47,158 nucleotides of DNA. Origin: Deinococcus sp. Arct2-2. Lineage in GTDB: Bacteria; Deinococcota; Deinococci; Deinococcales; Deinococcaceae. The notes under the pieces were generated by a model. The model had not been told where the DNA came from. It saw only the letters and a list, made by a program, of their open reading frames with translations, and searched no databases. The stretch spans positions 1-47,158 of the forward strand of contig NZ_SSNW01000040.1 of assembly GCF_004801315.1 (NCBI RefSeq), in the 5' to 3' direction. Positions 31,294 through 41,397 of the stretch are shown one piece after another. The translations under genes were made by a program, and so were the position numbers. How positions within the stretch are numbered: the first letter of the stretch is position 1; each line of letters begins with the position of its first letter.

Positions 31294-32040
31294 TTAATCA
31301 GAAGTCTCCAGCAATGCCCCCGCATACCGCGCCGCCGAGCGGTTGTAGCGCGGCAACGTCTGAGCCAACGCTGTGAGCGCAACCGCCAAGGCCTCCCGTT
31401 CACGGCCCAAGTCGGCCAGCGTCAGGGCCAGAAAAATTGCTACCGCCCCATCCAAGGCATCCGACGGCTGCCCCGCTTCGGTAGAGAGCAACACCAACGC
31501 TTCCTCGGTTTGCCCCGCCTGCCGAAGCGAACTCGCCCGCTGAATCACGGCCCTCCGGCGGCGTTCATGTGGCAATCCAGCGGCCAGAGCTTCCCGGTAG
31601 CGGTTATAGGGCGAGAGTGTCTGAACTAAGGCCGTTTGCGCCACGGCCAAGCCTTCCCGTTCACGCCCCAAGTCAGCCAGCGTGAGGGCTGTAAAAAGTG
31701 CAACTGCTCCGTCCAAAGCGTCGGATGGCTGGCCCGCTTCAGCCGTCAACAACGTCAACGCTTCCTCGGCCTGCCCCAAATTCCGGAGCGAACTGGCGAG
31801 CTGAATGACGGCGCGGCGTCGGCGCTCGCCCACGAGTCCAGCGGCCAAGGCTTCCCGGTACAGCGAGGCGGCCTGCTGCGGATGTCCGGTGGAATCGAAG
31901 GCCGCACCGCGTTCGAACAGTCTGTCAGCGGGGGGAAGTCCTTCGGTTAGGGTCTGCATCTGAGCCAAAAAATCCGTGTCACTGACCTTCTCCAACTTCT
32001 CCCACAGTTCGGCCAAACTCGCTTCCAGAGCTCCAGTCAT
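31294..32040 (-). CDS. tetratricopeptide-like protein with an internal duplication
   Basis: This 248-residue helical protein resembles TPR-type scaffolds. Residues 61-147 and 148-234 are tandem copies of an 87-residue unit starting YREALAAGL and ending in YNR. The two copies are identical at 71 of 87 positions, which points to a fairly recent in-frame 261-bp duplication (31860-31600 and 31599-31339). An N-terminal helical segment and a short tail flank them. The ATG at 32040 is chosen because upstream sequence in the frame is low-complexity and overlaps lnt. It is divergent from lnt. Function is unknown; protein binding is likely for such repeats. Confidence 0.8.
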   Translation of the reverse strand: MTGALEASLAELWEKLEKVSDTDFLAQMQTLTEGLPPADRLFERGAAFDSTGHPQQAASLYREALAAGLVGERRRRAVIQLASSLRNLGQAEEALTLLTAEAGQPSDALDGAVALFTALTLADLGREREGLAVAQTALVQTLSPYNRYREALAAGLPHERRRRAVIQRASSLRQAGQTEEALVLLSTEAGQPSDALDGAVAIFLALTLADLGREREALAVALTALAQTLPRYNRSAARYAGALLETSD

Positions 32041-32087
32041 GCCCCAGTGTGCCGCATGCCTCCCTCCATGCTCACCCGCGCCCGCTT

Positions 32088-32093
32088 TACAAT
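32088..32093 (+). promoter_or_regulatory. -10 box for leaderless lnt
   Basis: TACAAT ends 7 nt before the ATG at 32101. It argues for this start rather than the in-frame ATGs upstream from 32047. Confidence 0.6.
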
Positions 32094-32100
32094 GCGCCCG

Positions 32101-33573
32101 ATGCGTGTCTCGCCGTCCCTGCCTTCCATGTTGCTCGCCGCCCTGCTCGGAATGTTGCTGGCCCTCTGCGGCCTCCCGCTGGGCTGGAGTTTCCTCAGCT
32201 TCTTGCCGCTGGCCGCGCTGCTGGCGTTTGCCGCTCAGGGCCAAAGCGCCCGCAACGTGGCGGGCCGCGCCTTCTGGGCTGGCACCGCTTACAGCGCCGT
32301 GCATCTGGGGTGGCTCACCGCCTTTTTGGGCAAACTGTTCGGTTTTCCGCCCGCTGGTGTGCTGGCCTTCGCGCTGTTTGCCCTAGAAGGCGCATTTTTG
32401 GCGGGCATGGCGTGGCTGGTGGGCCGCCTGTTCCGGTCAAAGGGAGCGCGAGTCTGGGGGCTGGCGAGCGGCTGGGTGGTGCTGGAATGGCTGCGCTTCC
32501 TCGGGCCGCCCGCCTTTCCGTGGCCCACGCTGGGCTATACGCTGTTGCCCACGCCCGCTATTCAAATTGCCGATTTGGGCGGCGTGCTGCTGGGCAGTGT
32601 GCTGGTAGCGGCGACGGCGGCGGCGCTGGCCTGCTTCGTGGGAACCGTGCAGCAGCGGGAGGGAGGATGGGGGAGACGCCGCCCACTCCTGCTGATGGCG
32701 GCAGCGTGGGCCTTGTCGTTTGGGTATGGCCTCACGCGCACAGCGGGCAGCGGGCCAGAAACGCCGATGCTGCTACTCAGAACCACTATCGATTCCTTTG
32801 GCCGCGCCTCCCGCCGCCTGACCCCGCAAGATCAGTTCGACTTACAGGCCAACCTGACCCGCACCAACCGCCGCCCAAATGAAGTGGTGGTCTGGAGCGA
32901 GAGCAGCGTTCTAGACCCGGCCTTGCTGCCCGCCGTTCCCGCTGCTGGCATCTACGGCGTGAGCCAGATGCAACCCCGCCGCAACTCCGTTCGCGTTTGG
33001 GACGGGGGCAGCGTCACCTCCGAAACCGACAAGGCCCGCCCCGTTCCGTTCGGTGAATACTTTCCGTTCCGCCAACCCCTCGCCCCCGCATGGAGCCTGA
33101 TCGAGCGCACGATCAACGTCTCGCTGGAAAGTGTGCCGCCCGCCAAAGTCGTGAATACACTCCAACTGAACGGCGTTCAGTACGGAGCATACGTTTGTTA
33201 CGACAGTGTGTTTCCGTGGGTGGCCCGCGTCTTGGTCAGCAAAGGCGCACAAATTTTGGTGAACGTGTCAAATGACGGCTGGTACGACGGCTGGGGCGTG
33301 CAGCAGCACTTCATGATGGGACGTGTGCGGGCCATCGAAACGCGGCGCTACATCGTCCGGAGCGTGAACTACGGCATCGCCGCCGAAATTGATGACTTGG
33401 GGCGGCCCCTACAAACGCTGGGTTCAGGTCAAGGCGTCCTACACGCCCGCCCACTGCGTCTGACCGGGCAAACCTTATTTGTTCGCTTGGGCGACTGGCC
33501 CGCGCTGGGGTTGGCGGCGTTGATGTTAGTGTTCGCGGGGCTGATTGACCGGCGGTATCAGCGTAGGCTCTAG
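32101..33573 (+). CDS. lnt: apolipoprotein N-acyltransferase
   Basis: This 490-residue membrane enzyme adds the third acyl chain to the N-terminal cysteine of lipoproteins. The N-terminal part has five or six hydrophobic segments, and one more lies at the C-terminus ([14 protein letters not shown]). Between them is a nitrilase-like domain. The catalytic Lys is in [15 protein letters not shown], which also holds a conserved Glu, and the Cys is in [33 protein letters not shown] is also typical of Lnt. The start is taken at 32101, 7 nt after a TACAAT box. A lipoprotein gene that could be a substrate lies at 37113. Confidence 0.94.
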   Translation: MRVSPSLPSMLLAALLGMLLALCGLPLGWSFLSFLPLAALLAFAAQGQSARNVAGRAFWAGTAYSAVHLGWLTAFLGKLFGFPPAGVLAFALFALEGAFLAGMAWLVGRLFRSKGARVWGLASGWVVLEWLRFLGPPAFPWPTLGYTLLPTPAIQIADLGGVLLGSVLVAATAAALACFVGTVQQREGGWGRRRPLLLMAAAWALSFGYGLTRTAGSGPETPMLLLRTTIDSFGRASRRLTPQDQFDLQANLTRTNRRPNEVVVWSESSVLDPALLPAVPAAGIYGVSQMQPRRNSVRVWDGGSVTSETDKARPVPFGEYFPFRQPLAPAWSLIERTINVSLESVPPAKVVNTLQLNGVQYGAYVCYDSVFPWVARVLVSKGAQILVNVSNDGWYDGWGVQQHFMMGRVRAIETRRYIVRSVNYGIAAEIDDLGRPLQTLGSGQGVLHARPLRLTGQTLFVRLGDWPALGLAALMLVFAGLIDRRYQRRL

Positions 33574-33740
33574 CAGAAGCGACGCTGAAAGCTGTAATAC
33601 CGTGCTAGACGACTAAAAACACCCAAGCTCACAGGAAGGCTGTGAAGGGCCGCCGACGCAGGCTTGAGGGGGAATTGACCTGAGCATGAGGGCTGAGGCT
33701 ATGACCCGCACCGCTTGAGCGGATACTCTTCGGGAATATA

Positions 33741-34052
33741 GTGACTCTGGCTCGGCATTCATCTCCGCTTCGCTGGGTGGTCTGTGCAGGCCTGACTCTG
33801 ATCGTGGCACTGATCGTTTTTGGCCCATCGGTTGCGGCAAGTCAGATGCCCCGGCTCTGTCTGCAACAGGCCCAAAGGCAGTGGCTTGGAGTGGAATTGG
33901 TGTCTGGGACATATCGCCAGCAAGGTGACACGGCAAGCTTCGTCGTGCGCTCGCCTGAACCTTCTCACTTGCTTCGCCTGACCTGCACAATTGTTGCTCC
34001 GCAGTCTCCCGGAATCGGTAGATATCCCAGAGTGAACGTTGTGCAGAAATAA
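33741..34052 (+). CDS. small exported protein of unknown function
   Basis: This 103-residue frame starts at a GTG. It opens with a basic stretch and a hydrophobic segment (WVVCAGLTLIVALIVFGPSV) that is a likely signal peptide or anchor, ending near VAA-SQ. The rest is a small soluble domain with two cysteines that could form a disulfide. TACTCT at 33724-33729 is a possible -10 box 11 nt upstream. I do not recognise the family. The opposite strand is also open here, but its translation looks like shadow sequence. The 167 bases after lnt hold only a 6-bp hairpin (TCACAG/CTGTGA at 33629-33645). Confidence 0.5.
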   Translation: MTLARHSSPLRWVVCAGLTLIVALIVFGPSVAASQMPRLCLQQAQRQWLGVELVSGTYRQQGDTASFVVRSPEPSHLLRLTCTIVAPQSPGIGRYPRVNVVQK

Positions 34053-34093
34053 TTCCTAGAGTCTCATCTCACCTCGCCGTTGATAAGGCTTGT

Positions 34094-34099
34094 TATCAT
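34094..34099 (+). promoter_or_regulatory. -10 box for the tyrosine recombinase gene
   Basis: TATCAT ends 8 nt before the ATG at 34108, consistent with a leaderless or nearly leaderless transcript. Confidence 0.45.
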
Positions 34100-34107
34100 C
34101 GGGTGGT

Positions 34108-35091
34108 ATGTCCGACACTCCGACATCTGCCCCCGTCCTGTATTCCGGTGATCGCCTAACCCAAGCCCGCGCTTTTGCAGGACTCACCGACGAAGCCTTG
34201 CGCGTGCGGGCCATTCGCGCGGCCCGTGACAAAGACGCCGAAGACTTGTGGGCGCTGACCCTCGCCTGCCTGAGCAGCGATACCAGCGCGGGCGTGCGCG
34301 TCAGCCCCCATACGTTGCGGGCCTACAAAACGGGCGTGAAGGTGCTGCTGGAGCATGCCAGCGCCCATGCTTGGAACCTCACGCATCCGGGCCGCCGCGA
34401 ACCTGCGTTGTATGTGGCGAGCCTCAGCGCGTCGGGTCTGAAGCCTGCCACCGTACAGGCCCGCGTTGCTGCGGCCTGCGCCCTGTACCGCGCCCTACGC
34501 TGGGCCGGGGCCACCGACGCCGATCCGTTTGGCGACGTGAAGCGCCCCAAAGACCGCACTAAAGGCATCGTGAAAAATCCCCCGTACCGCGCCGATTTTG
34601 TGCAGGCGATGCTGTCGGAGGCCGACGCACAGGAAGCAGTCTTGGTGCTCCTACTCACGCACGCGGGGCTGCGAATTGCCGAAGCACTAGCTGTGGAATG
34701 GGGCAACATCGACTTGCGGCGCAGGCGGCTACTGGTGGCGCACGGCAAGGGCGACAAGGCCCGGATCGTGCCGCTGAGTGCCAAGTTACGGGAAGCCTTG
34801 GAGGCTCTGAAGGCCGGAACGGTGTCTACGCCCACCAGTCGCCTGTTCACCTTTTCGGCGTATTCCAGCGCCTACGAGCGGCTGCAAAAGCTGGCGCTGA
34901 AATGCGGGCGCGAGCATGAGTTCCGGGGCTTCCACGCGGGGCGCAAGTACGCGGGCACGCAACTGTACGCCGCCGTCAAGGACTTTACGCGGGTGGCCGG
35001 ATTCTTGGGCCATGAGCAGGTGGATACCACGCGGCGCTACGTGGAATTGCCCGAAGACGATCTGGATGAGGTGATGGAGGGCTTCGTCTGA
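34108..35091 (+). CDS. tyrosine recombinase (Xer/integrase family)
   Basis: This 327-residue site-specific recombinase has a SAM-like N-terminal DNA-binding domain (about residues 55-150) and a C-terminal catalytic domain. The catalytic set is complete: Arg in THAGLRIAEAL, Lys in VAHGKGDKARIVPL, His-x-x-Arg in FHAGRKYAG, His in FLGHEQVDTT and nucleophile Tyr in RRYVELP. Length and domain order fit XerC/XerD-like chromosome-dimer resolvases, although about 50 extra N-terminal residues are present. No phage genes, tRNA target or att-like repeats flank it, so a housekeeping Xer role is more likely than an integrase role; this is inference. Confidence 0.9.
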   Translation: MSDTPTSAPVLYSGDRLTQARAFAGLTDEALRVRAIRAARDKDAEDLWALTLACLSSDTSAGVRVSPHTLRAYKTGVKVLLEHASAHAWNLTHPGRREPALYVASLSASGLKPATVQARVAAACALYRALRWAGATDADPFGDVKRPKDRTKGIVKNPPYRADFVQAMLSEADAQEAVLVLLLTHAGLRIAEALAVEWGNIDLRRRRLLVAHGKGDKARIVPLSAKLREALEALKAGTVSTPTSRLFTFSAYSSAYERLQKLALKCGREHEFRGFHAGRKYAGTQLYAAVKDFTRVAGFLGHEQVDTTRRYVELPEDDLDEVMEGFV

Positions 35092-35200
35092 TCGGGGTCT
35101 TCCCCATCGGTGCTAGACACTTCACCGCGCCGCCGTTTGGCTGTGGCCTTACACTGACCCCAGAAACCGACAACGCCGTCTCATTTATTCTGGAGGAGTT

Positions 35201-35998
35201 ATGACCGCCCAACCCAATCTGAACCAGCCCAACCTCAACAAGCAGGCAATCCCCCCCAAATCCGGCGATCCGATCATCAAGGCCGTCGATGTCCACAAGC
35301 ATTTCGGCAGCTTTCATGCCCTGCGCGGGGTGAATATGTCGGTGCAGTCCGGGGAAGTGGTGGTCATTATCGGGCCGTCGGGCAGCGGCAAATCCACCTT
35401 TATTCGCACCATCAACCGTCTGGAGGCGCACGATCAGGGAACTATTGTCGTCGACGGGATGGAACTTAAAGACGGCCAGAACTTGGATGCGATTCGCCGG
35501 GAAGTCGGGATGGTATTTCAGAGCTTCAACCTCTTTCCCCATTTGACGGTGCTGCAAAACGTGTCGCTCGCGCCGATTCGGGTACGCAAGCAGCCCAAAG
35601 CGCAGGCCGAAGCACGGGCGATGGAGTTGCTGACGCGGGTGGGCATTGAGGAGCAGGCCTACAAATATCCGGCGCAGTTGTCGGGCGGGCAGCAACAACG
35701 AGTCGCCATTGCCCGCGCTTTGGCGATGGATCCCAAAGTCATGCTGTTCGACGAACCGACTTCAGCTCTTGATCCCGAAATGATCAAGGAAGTGCTGGAC
35801 GTGATGAAGGGGCTGGCGGGCAGCGGCATGACCATGTTGTGTGTGACGCACGAAATGGGTTTTGCGCGGGAAGTCGCAGACCGGTTGGTGTTCTTCGATC
35901 AGGGCAACATTGTGGAAGACACCACGCCGGAGCAGTTTTATAACAACCCGCAGCACGAACGGGCCAAGGCGTTTTTGAGCAAGGTACTGGGCCACTAA
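35201..35998 (+). CDS. amino acid ABC transporter ATP-binding protein
   Basis: This 265-residue ABC ATPase belongs to the polar amino acid (GlnQ/ArtP/HisP) group. Walker A is GPSGSGKST, the Q-loop is [12 protein letters not shown], the signature is [18 protein letters not shown], Walker B is [14 protein letters not shown], and the switch His is in [11 protein letters not shown]. The first 20 residues are an Asn/Gln-rich extension. GGAGGAG precedes the ATG. The permease and binding-protein genes normally found beside it are absent on both sides, so it must pair with components encoded elsewhere. It ends at a hairpin terminator. Confidence 0.93.
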   Translation: MTAQPNLNQPNLNKQAIPPKSGDPIIKAVDVHKHFGSFHALRGVNMSVQSGEVVVIIGPSGSGKSTFIRTINRLEAHDQGTIVVDGMELKDGQNLDAIRREVGMVFQSFNLFPHLTVLQNVSLAPIRVRKQPKAQAEARAMELLTRVGIEEQAYKYPAQLSGGQQQRVAIARALAMDPKVMLFDEPTSALDPEMIKEVLDVMKGLAGSGMTMLCVTHEMGFAREVADRLVFFDQGNIVEDTTPEQFYNNPQHERAKAFLSKVLGH

Positions 35999-36028
35999 AA
36001 GCGGCTTTGGGCTACGAAATAACAAAAT

Positions 36029-36058
36029 AACAGCCGGGGCATAAAGCTTCCGGCTGTT
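36029..36058. terminator. terminator between ABC ATPase and lipid kinase genes
   Basis: AACAGCCGG and CCGGCTGTT form a 9-bp stem with a 12-nt loop. CATCTTTTCCC follows on the plus strand and ATTTTGTTATTT on the minus strand, so it can serve both convergent genes. Confidence 0.8.
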
Positions 36059-36080
36059 CATCTTTTCCCACCTACCGCTC

Positions 36081-37076
36081 TTAAGTGTCCAAATCGCCTT
36101 TCTTGGCCCCTGTCAGGAACCGAATCGCTCCCGGTAGGATTTTGGCTGTAAAAGGCGTCGTTTCTTCATGCAGCTCGCCGTCGTATTGCAGCGGAAACGG
36201 TTCGTCCGATACCACGCTGACTGCCTTGGCTTCTACCGTCTCCAAATTGCCACTGAACAGGGGATCGCCCAGATTCAGCTTGGCCCGCACCGAGTCGATC
36301 AGGTTGGGCACGAGGCGCATGATGTTGCCCGCTTTCAGCAAAACCACCGTAAAGCGGCCATCGCTGGGGCTGATGTCGGTGGTGATCGGGAGGCGGTAGT
36401 TTGCCATACCAAAGTTCGCCACCATCACGCCGATGCCTTCAAACTCGCGCTTCTCGCCGTCCAGTACGAGGTGAAAGGTGGTCTTCTTGGGATTAAGCTG
36501 CTTCATGGCGCTCATCACGTAGGCCATCGCGCCAAATTTTTCTTTGAGTTCCTCGGAGTCGCGGATCATGGCGGCGTCGGCTCCGGCCCCGGCCAACATG
36601 GCAAAGCCGTGGGTCTCGCCGCGCACTTCCAGCTCTCCCAGATCCACCCGCACCGCATGTGCGCCCGCCACCACTTGCGCGAGGGCCAGCGGCGTGCGCG
36701 GCAAGTCCAGATTTTGGGCGATCAGGTTGGCCGTGCCTGCCGGGTACGCCAGCAGCGGCACATTCTTGTAGCGGCTGGCATAGGCGAGGCTGCTCACGGT
36801 GCCGTCACCTCCCGCGCCCACTACCACATCAAAATTGGCGATGTCTTCCACATAGCTGCTCATGGGCTTTTCGGGCACGAGTTCGCGCTCGGTCACGACT
36901 GCCCCCGCTGCCGTCAAAAGGGCGATAAAGGCGGGCAAATCGCTGTCGCCTTGGCCGCTTTTGGGGTTGAAGACCACCATCACCCGCTTACCGGCAAGGG
37001 GGGCGAGGGTGGCCTGATCTGCGTCAGAAAGTGCAGCAAACGTTGCCGCAGTGGGGGGGGTGATTTGACCGGTCAT
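36081..37076 (-). CDS. diacylglycerol kinase-family lipid kinase
   Basis: This 331-residue protein has the DAGK catalytic domain found in DgkB, YegS and sphingosine kinases. The nucleotide-binding [14 protein letters not shown] and the hallmark [15 protein letters not shown] are followed by [16 protein letters not shown]. The C-terminal beta-rich domain ends near [12 protein letters not shown]. It probably phosphorylates diacylglycerol or a related lipid at the membrane. An N-terminal extension of about 30 residues precedes the domain. It is divergent from the lipoprotein gene, with 36 bases between the starts. Confidence 0.92.
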   Translation of the reverse strand: MTGQITPPTAATFAALSDADQATLAPLAGKRVMVVFNPKSGQGDSDLPAFIALLTAAGAVVTERELVPEKPMSSYVEDIANFDVVVGAGGDGTVSSLAYASRYKNVPLLAYPAGTANLIAQNLDLPRTPLALAQVVAGAHAVRVDLGELEVRGETHGFAMLAGAGADAAMIRDSEELKEKFGAMAYVMSAMKQLNPKKTTFHLVLDGEKREFEGIGVMVANFGMANYRLPITTDISPSDGRFTVVLLKAGNIMRLVPNLIDSVRAKLNLGDPLFSGNLETVEAKAVSVVSDEPFPLQYDGELHEETTPFTAKILPGAIRFLTGAKKGDLDT

Positions 37077-37112
37077 ACAAGGCTCATTAGACTGCCCGCA
37101 CGGAGGCTCTTT

Positions 37113-37499
37113 ATGGCGCGTTTCTTGGTGGGTTCTTTACTGATGACTGGCCTGTTTCTTGGTTCGCTTTCTTCCTGTGCGCCGCGTCAACAAGCTGGCA
37201 CGGAGCGGTTTGTTACGGTTGCGCCCGTGCTCTACAAAGTTTCCGCCCCCGTCGTTCGCGGCGGCACACTCACCGTTCAGGGACGTTCCTTAGGCGGCCC
37301 AGCCAGCGCCAAAATTCGGATGGGCGTGGCGTTCGATGGAAGCGGCGGTTTTGACTTGCCAGCCGCCGCTATTCAGACGTGGACGGCAGACGAAATCACC
37401 TTCACCGTGCCGTCTGATCTGCCTGCGGGCGGCGGCTACATCTTTATTCTGGTTGGAAACTCGAAGTCTAACGGCCTGCCTTACAGCATCGCCCAGTAA
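37113..37499 (+). CDS. lipoprotein with IPT/TIG-like domain
   Basis: This 128-residue protein begins with a lipoprotein signal peptide, [19 protein letters not shown], whose lipobox LSSC places the modified Cys near residue 22. The rest looks like an immunoglobulin-like IPT/TIG fold, with [18 protein letters not shown] and [19 protein letters not shown]. It should be anchored to a membrane and exposed outside the cytoplasm. GGAGG lies 6-7 nt before the ATG, and TAGACT at 37089-37094 is a possible -10 box, so this gene has an ordinary leader. The frame is open far upstream, but that part is antisense to the lipid kinase. Confidence 0.82.
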   Translation: MARFLVGSLLMTGLFLGSLSSCAPRQQAGTERFVTVAPVLYKVSAPVVRGGTLTVQGRSLGGPASAKIRMGVAFDGSGGFDLPAAAIQTWTADEITFTVPSDLPAGGGYIFILVGNSKSNGLPYSIAQ

Positions 37500-37513
37500 A
37501 CTGAGAGCGTTGG

Positions 37514-37540
37514 GGGCGGCCTGCTGGTGCGGGGCCGCCC
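37514..37540 (+). terminator. weak GC hairpin after the lipoprotein gene
   Basis: GGGCGGCC and GGCCGCCC form an 8-bp stem with an 11-nt loop. It is followed by TCTCCCC rather than a T run, so efficiency is doubtful. Confidence 0.4.
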
Positions 37541-37617
37541 TCTCCCCTGCCCATTTTGCTGCTCTGCCATCACGCGGATTCATTCCCTGCCCGCCGCCCT
37601 GTAGACTCCGGGGCGTT

Positions 37618-38916
37618 ATGGCGATTAACCGTCCGAAAGGTACCAATGACCTCTTACCGGAAGGCACTCCGGCCCTCAAAAGTTTTGCAAGCGCCTCGGC
37701 CCACGCTCATGTCACCACCATTGCCCGGAGTGTATTGGAGCGGGCTGGAGCGCAGTTTATAGCCACGCCCATTTTTGAAGATGCTGAACTGGTCAAGCGC
37801 GGCGTGGGCGGCAGCACCGATATTGTTCGCAAAGAGATGTTTACCGTGACCTACTTTGGCGATCATGGCGGATTTATTCTGCGGCCAGAAGGCACGGCGG
37901 GCATTGTTCGGGCTTATCTGCAAAATGGGCTGAAGCAGTTGCCCGCGCCGCTGAAGCTGTGGACACATGGCCCGATGTTCCGCGCTGAAAATGTGCAGGC
38001 TGGCCGTTATCGTCAGTTTCATCAGGTGGATTACGAGGTGCTGGGCAGTGCGGACGCGCTGGTAGATGCCGAAGCGATTGCCCTGATGGTGGACGTGGTG
38101 CGGGCGTTGGGGCTGACGGGTGTGCGCGTGAAGCTGGGGAGCATTGGCGATCCGGCAGACCGCGACAGCTACAACGACTACTTGCGCGGGCTGTTTACGC
38201 CGCAGCTAGAGCGCCTCTCGGACGACTCCAAAGACCGCCTGACCCGCAACCCGATGCGGATTCTGGACAGCAAGAGCGCGGAGGATCAGGCGCTTCTGCG
38301 GGAGCTGAATGTGCGGCCTATGCTTGACTTTTTAGGTGCTGAGGCGGCGGCGCACTTTGCAGAAGTGCAGGCTTATTTAGGTGCATGGGGCGTGGACTAT
38401 GACCTTGACCCCAGCATCGTGCGCGGGCTGGATTACTACCGCCGCACGGCTTGGGAGCTGCACCACGAGGGCGTCGGCGCGAAGTCGGCCCTAGGCGGAG
38501 GGGGGCGCTATGACGGCCTCAGCGCACAGTTGGGTGGGCCGGAAGTGCCGGGCATCGGCTGGGCCTTTGGCATAGAACGGCTGCTGCTGGCGCTGGAAGC
38601 CGAGGGTGTGAGCCTGCCGGGAACGCCGGGGCCGCTGCTGTATTTGGCGGCGATGGATGCGGAGAATGTGGGCCTCGCCGCTCAAACCGCGCTGAGAGCG
38701 CGTGCGGTGGCGCGTGTGGAATTCGCTTACAAGGCCCAAAAACCCGGTAATGCCTTTAAGGATGCCGAGCGCCGCCGTGCCCGCTATGCTGCCGTCATCG
38801 GCACGGATGAAGCAGAGCGCCGCGTCCTGAACCTGAAGAATCTGGCGTCGGGCCAGCAGCGGGAAGTGTCGCTGGATGACTTGAACGCCGTACTGACCGA
38901 ATTGGAGAACAACTGA
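37618..38916 (+). CDS. hisS: histidyl-tRNA synthetase
   Basis: This 432-residue class II synthetase charges tRNA-His. Motif 1 region and start are [14 protein letters not shown]. Motif 2 lies in [20 protein letters not shown], the HisA loop in [16 protein letters not shown], and motif 3 in [16 protein letters not shown]. The C-terminal anticodon-binding domain is present. The ATG at 37618 is preceded by TAGACT (37602-37607) with 10 nt between, so the leader is very short or absent. It shares a TGATG junction with aspS, giving translational coupling. Confidence 0.97.
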   Translation: MAINRPKGTNDLLPEGTPALKSFASASAHAHVTTIARSVLERAGAQFIATPIFEDAELVKRGVGGSTDIVRKEMFTVTYFGDHGGFILRPEGTAGIVRAYLQNGLKQLPAPLKLWTHGPMFRAENVQAGRYRQFHQVDYEVLGSADALVDAEAIALMVDVVRALGLTGVRVKLGSIGDPADRDSYNDYLRGLFTPQLERLSDDSKDRLTRNPMRILDSKSAEDQALLRELNVRPMLDFLGAEAAAHFAEVQAYLGAWGVDYDLDPSIVRGLDYYRRTAWELHHEGVGAKSALGGGGRYDGLSAQLGGPEVPGIGWAFGIERLLLALEAEGVSLPGTPGPLLYLAAMDAENVGLAAQTALRARAVARVEFAYKAQKPGNAFKDAERRRARYAAVIGTDEAERRVLNLKNLASGQQREVSLDDLNAVLTELENN

Positions 38917-40658
38917 TGAAACGCACGGCAATGATTGGACAACTGAACGAAAAGCACGCTGAACAAACCGTCACGCTGCAAGGTTGGGTCAACCGCCGCC
39001 GCGATTTGGGCGGGCTGATTTTCATCGAATTGCGGGATCGCAGCGGCGTGGTGCAGGTACAAGTCGAACCCGATTCGGCGGCGTTTGCGGAGGCCGATAA
39101 GCTGCGGGGCGAGTACGTGGCCGAAATCGAGGGCGTATATCAGATGCGCCCCGAGAGCCAGCGCAAAGGCGGCATGGCTGATTTTGAAGTCATCGCTTCC
39201 CGTGTGAAGGTGCTGAACGCCGCCAAAACGCCCGCGTTCGAGCTGGACAAGGGCGACAGCGTTTCCGAGGATATCCGTCTGAAGTTCCGTTATCTGGATT
39301 TGCGGCGTCCTGAGATGCAGCGCAATCTGATGCTGAGAAGCAAGGCGGTGGCGTCGGTCACGCGCTTTTTGGACGCCGAGGGGTTTATTGCGGTAGAAAC
39401 GCCGATGCTCACCAAGTCTACGCCGGAAGGGGCGCGTGACTTCTTGGTGCCCAGCCGCCTGAATCCGGGCGAATTTTACGCGCTGCCGCAGTCGCCTCAG
39501 CTGTTCAAGCAACTCTTGATGATCGCTGGATTTGACCGCTATTACCAGTTGGCCCGCTGTTTCCGTGACGAGGATTTGCGCGCAGACCGCCAGCCCGACT
39601 TCACGCAGCTCGATATGGAACTGAGCTTCGTGGAGCAGGAAGACGTGCTGGAGCTTCAGGAGCGTTTGTTGGCGTCGGTATTCCGCGACGTGTTGGACGT
39701 GGAATTGCCGCTGCCGTTTCCGCGTCTGTCGTATTTCGAGGCGATGGACAAATACGGCTCCGACAAGCCCGACTTGCGCTTCAATTCGGCGTTTGTAGAC
39801 GTGACCGACCTGTTCGCAGGCGCCGCGTTTCAGGCGTTTGCCAGTGCGGGCAGCGTGAAAGTCATGGCCGCGCCGGAGCTGACGCGCAAGCAGATTGACG
39901 AGCTGGAGCGGGTAGCCAAACAACATGGAGCCAAAGGTTTGGCATGGCTCAAACGTGATGGTGACGGTTTTACAGGTGGGATTAGCAAGTTTGTGGGCGA
40001 TCAAGCCGCCGAGCTGCTCTCACGCACGGGCGTCGCGGCGGGCGGCACTTTGCTGTTTGCGGCGGGCGACTGGCAGAAGGCAGTGACGGCGTTGGGTGCG
40101 GTGCGCTTGGCCTTGCGTGACCTGTTTGGGCTGGCGGCGGGTGGGCAATTCCACGTGTCTTGGGTCACCGAGTTTCCACAACTCGAGTACGACGAAGACA
40201 ACGCCCGCTGGACGTACATGCATCACCCGTTCACCGCTCCGCATCCCGACGACATTCACCTGTTCGGCACCGAGCGGCAAGGCGAGATTCGCGCTCAGGC
40301 CTACGACTTGGTACTGAACGGGTTCGAGATCGGCGGCGGTAGCATCCGGATTCATGACCCTGCCGTGCAGGAAAAGATGTTCGCAGCGATTGGGTTCACG
40401 CCCGAGGAAGCCCACGCCCAGTTCGGCTTTTTTCTGGATGCGCTGGCGGCGGGCACCCCCCCGCACGGCGGCATCGCGTGGGGCTTTGACCGCCTGCTGA
40501 TGGTGATGGCCGGAGCGCAAAGTATCCGTGAAGTCATCGCGTTTCCGAAGAATAACCGGGGCGCGGATTTGATGGCATTGGCTCCGGCAGCGGTGGACGC
40601 GGCGCAACTGGCGGAAGTAGGCGTTCAGGTGGCGGCGCGAGTTGAATCTGGATCGTGA
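38916..40658 (+). CDS. aspS: aspartyl-tRNA synthetase, bacterial type
   Basis: This 580-residue class IIb synthetase has the bacterial layout: N-terminal OB-fold ([20 protein letters not shown]), catalytic domain with motif 2 ([20 protein letters not shown]) and motif 3 ([16 protein letters not shown]), and the bacterial GAD insertion between them (about 280-410). Deinococcus is known to carry a second, archaeal-type AspRS used for tRNA-dependent Asn synthesis; only the bacterial type is in this window. The ATG overlaps the hisS TGA by one base, with GGAGAAC upstream as a ribosome-binding site. Confidence 0.97.
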   Translation: MKRTAMIGQLNEKHAEQTVTLQGWVNRRRDLGGLIFIELRDRSGVVQVQVEPDSAAFAEADKLRGEYVAEIEGVYQMRPESQRKGGMADFEVIASRVKVLNAAKTPAFELDKGDSVSEDIRLKFRYLDLRRPEMQRNLMLRSKAVASVTRFLDAEGFIAVETPMLTKSTPEGARDFLVPSRLNPGEFYALPQSPQLFKQLLMIAGFDRYYQLARCFRDEDLRADRQPDFTQLDMELSFVEQEDVLELQERLLASVFRDVLDVELPLPFPRLSYFEAMDKYGSDKPDLRFNSAFVDVTDLFAGAAFQAFASAGSVKVMAAPELTRKQIDELERVAKQHGAKGLAWLKRDGDGFTGGISKFVGDQAAELLSRTGVAAGGTLLFAAGDWQKAVTALGAVRLALRDLFGLAAGGQFHVSWVTEFPQLEYDEDNARWTYMHHPFTAPHPDDIHLFGTERQGEIRAQAYDLVLNGFEIGGGSIRIHDPAVQEKMFAAIGFTPEEAHAQFGFFLDALAAGTPPHGGIAWGFDRLLMVMAGAQSIREVIAFPKNNRGADLMALAPAAVDAAQLAEVGVQVAARVESGS

Positions 40659-40670
40659 AATTGTTGTTCG

Positions 40671-41318
40671 CTATTGCTTATTTGTATTTTCAAGGTTTTC
40701 AAGATGGCCTGTGGCAGCGATACTCACGGCGTGCCAGCCCTGATTTAGCTTCCGCAGCTCCGTTACTGCTGTATTGGCGTGGGCGTAGCGGCCATCCAGC
40801 CACGCTTCCCGTACGTCTGCGCCCATTAAGTCAGTCAAGTAAGCGATCAAGGAACCACCGTGAGCAACGATGATGGGCGTGCCGGATTGCGCCAGCACAG
40901 GTTGAAGCGCCGTTCGGAACCGGATAGCCACTTCCTCCAGACTCTCGCCGCCGGGAAAGCCGAAACTGCCGTCAGAGCGCACCAGTTCATGGGCGTGGGT
41001 ATGCATGTCACTGTAGGCTCTCCCCTGCCAGTCTCCGGGGGCGATTTCTTGCAGGCCGTCTATCACGGTGATTTGGCCGCGCAAGGCTTGCGCAAGAGCG
41101 GTTCCAGTTTGGCGGGCGCGGAGGTACGAACTGGTATAGATTCGCGGTGATTCTAAGTCCTGCGCGGCGAACCAGCGGGCGACGGCCTCGACCTGCGCTT
41201 GCCCGACCTCATCTAAAGGGTCATCTGCGCCGCCTGTCAACACCTGCGAAACATTACCAGCGGTGCGGCCATGCCGAACCAGAAAAAGTCGGTCTGGAGA
41301 GGAATCCTGAGCAGGCAT
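40671..41318 (-). CDS. histidine phosphatase family protein
   Basis: This 215-residue protein belongs to the histidine phosphatase (phosphoglycerate mutase-like) superfamily. The phospho-accepting His is in FLVRHGRTAGN, the phosphate pocket Arg in SSYLRARQTG, the acid Glu in EIAPGDWQGR, and the second His in IIVAHGGSLIAYL. The motif order is that of small phosphatases such as CobC/GpmB-like enzymes; the substrate is unknown. TAATCT on the minus strand (41326-41331) ends 7 nt before the ATG, so it is probably leaderless. It converges with aspS with only 12 bases between the stops. Confidence 0.9.
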   Translation of the reverse strand: MPAQDSSPDRLFLVRHGRTAGNVSQVLTGGADDPLDEVGQAQVEAVARWFAAQDLESPRIYTSSYLRARQTGTALAQALRGQITVIDGLQEIAPGDWQGRAYSDMHTHAHELVRSDGSFGFPGGESLEEVAIRFRTALQPVLAQSGTPIIVAHGGSLIAYLTDLMGADVREAWLDGRYAHANTAVTELRKLNQGWHAVSIAATGHLENLENTNKQ

Positions 41319-41325
41319 GAAGTAC

Positions 41326-41331
41326 AGATTA
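41326..41331 (-). promoter_or_regulatory. -10 box for leaderless histidine phosphatase gene
   Basis: On the minus strand this is TAATCT, ending 7 nt before the ATG at 41318. Confidence 0.55.
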
Positions 41332-41386
41332 GCGCCTCGCGGTGGCCGTCGTAAGCAGACATCCGGTTGACCATCCCATTACGCTC

Positions 41387-41392
41387 TATGCT
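41387..41392 (+). promoter_or_regulatory. -10 box for uvrC
   Basis: TATGCT ends 5 nt before the GTG at 41398. TTGACC at 41367-41372 resembles a -35 hexamer but with a short 14-nt spacer. Confidence 0.5.
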
Positions 41393-41397
41393 AAAGC

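Noticed and set aside
34108..35091. The recombinase as an integrase of a mobile island
   Set aside because: No tRNA, direct repeats, phage or plasmid genes flank it, and neighbouring genes are ordinary chromosomal ones.
38784..40004. A 406-codon open frame on the minus strand
   Set aside because: It is antisense to hisS and aspS, with no recognisable domain.
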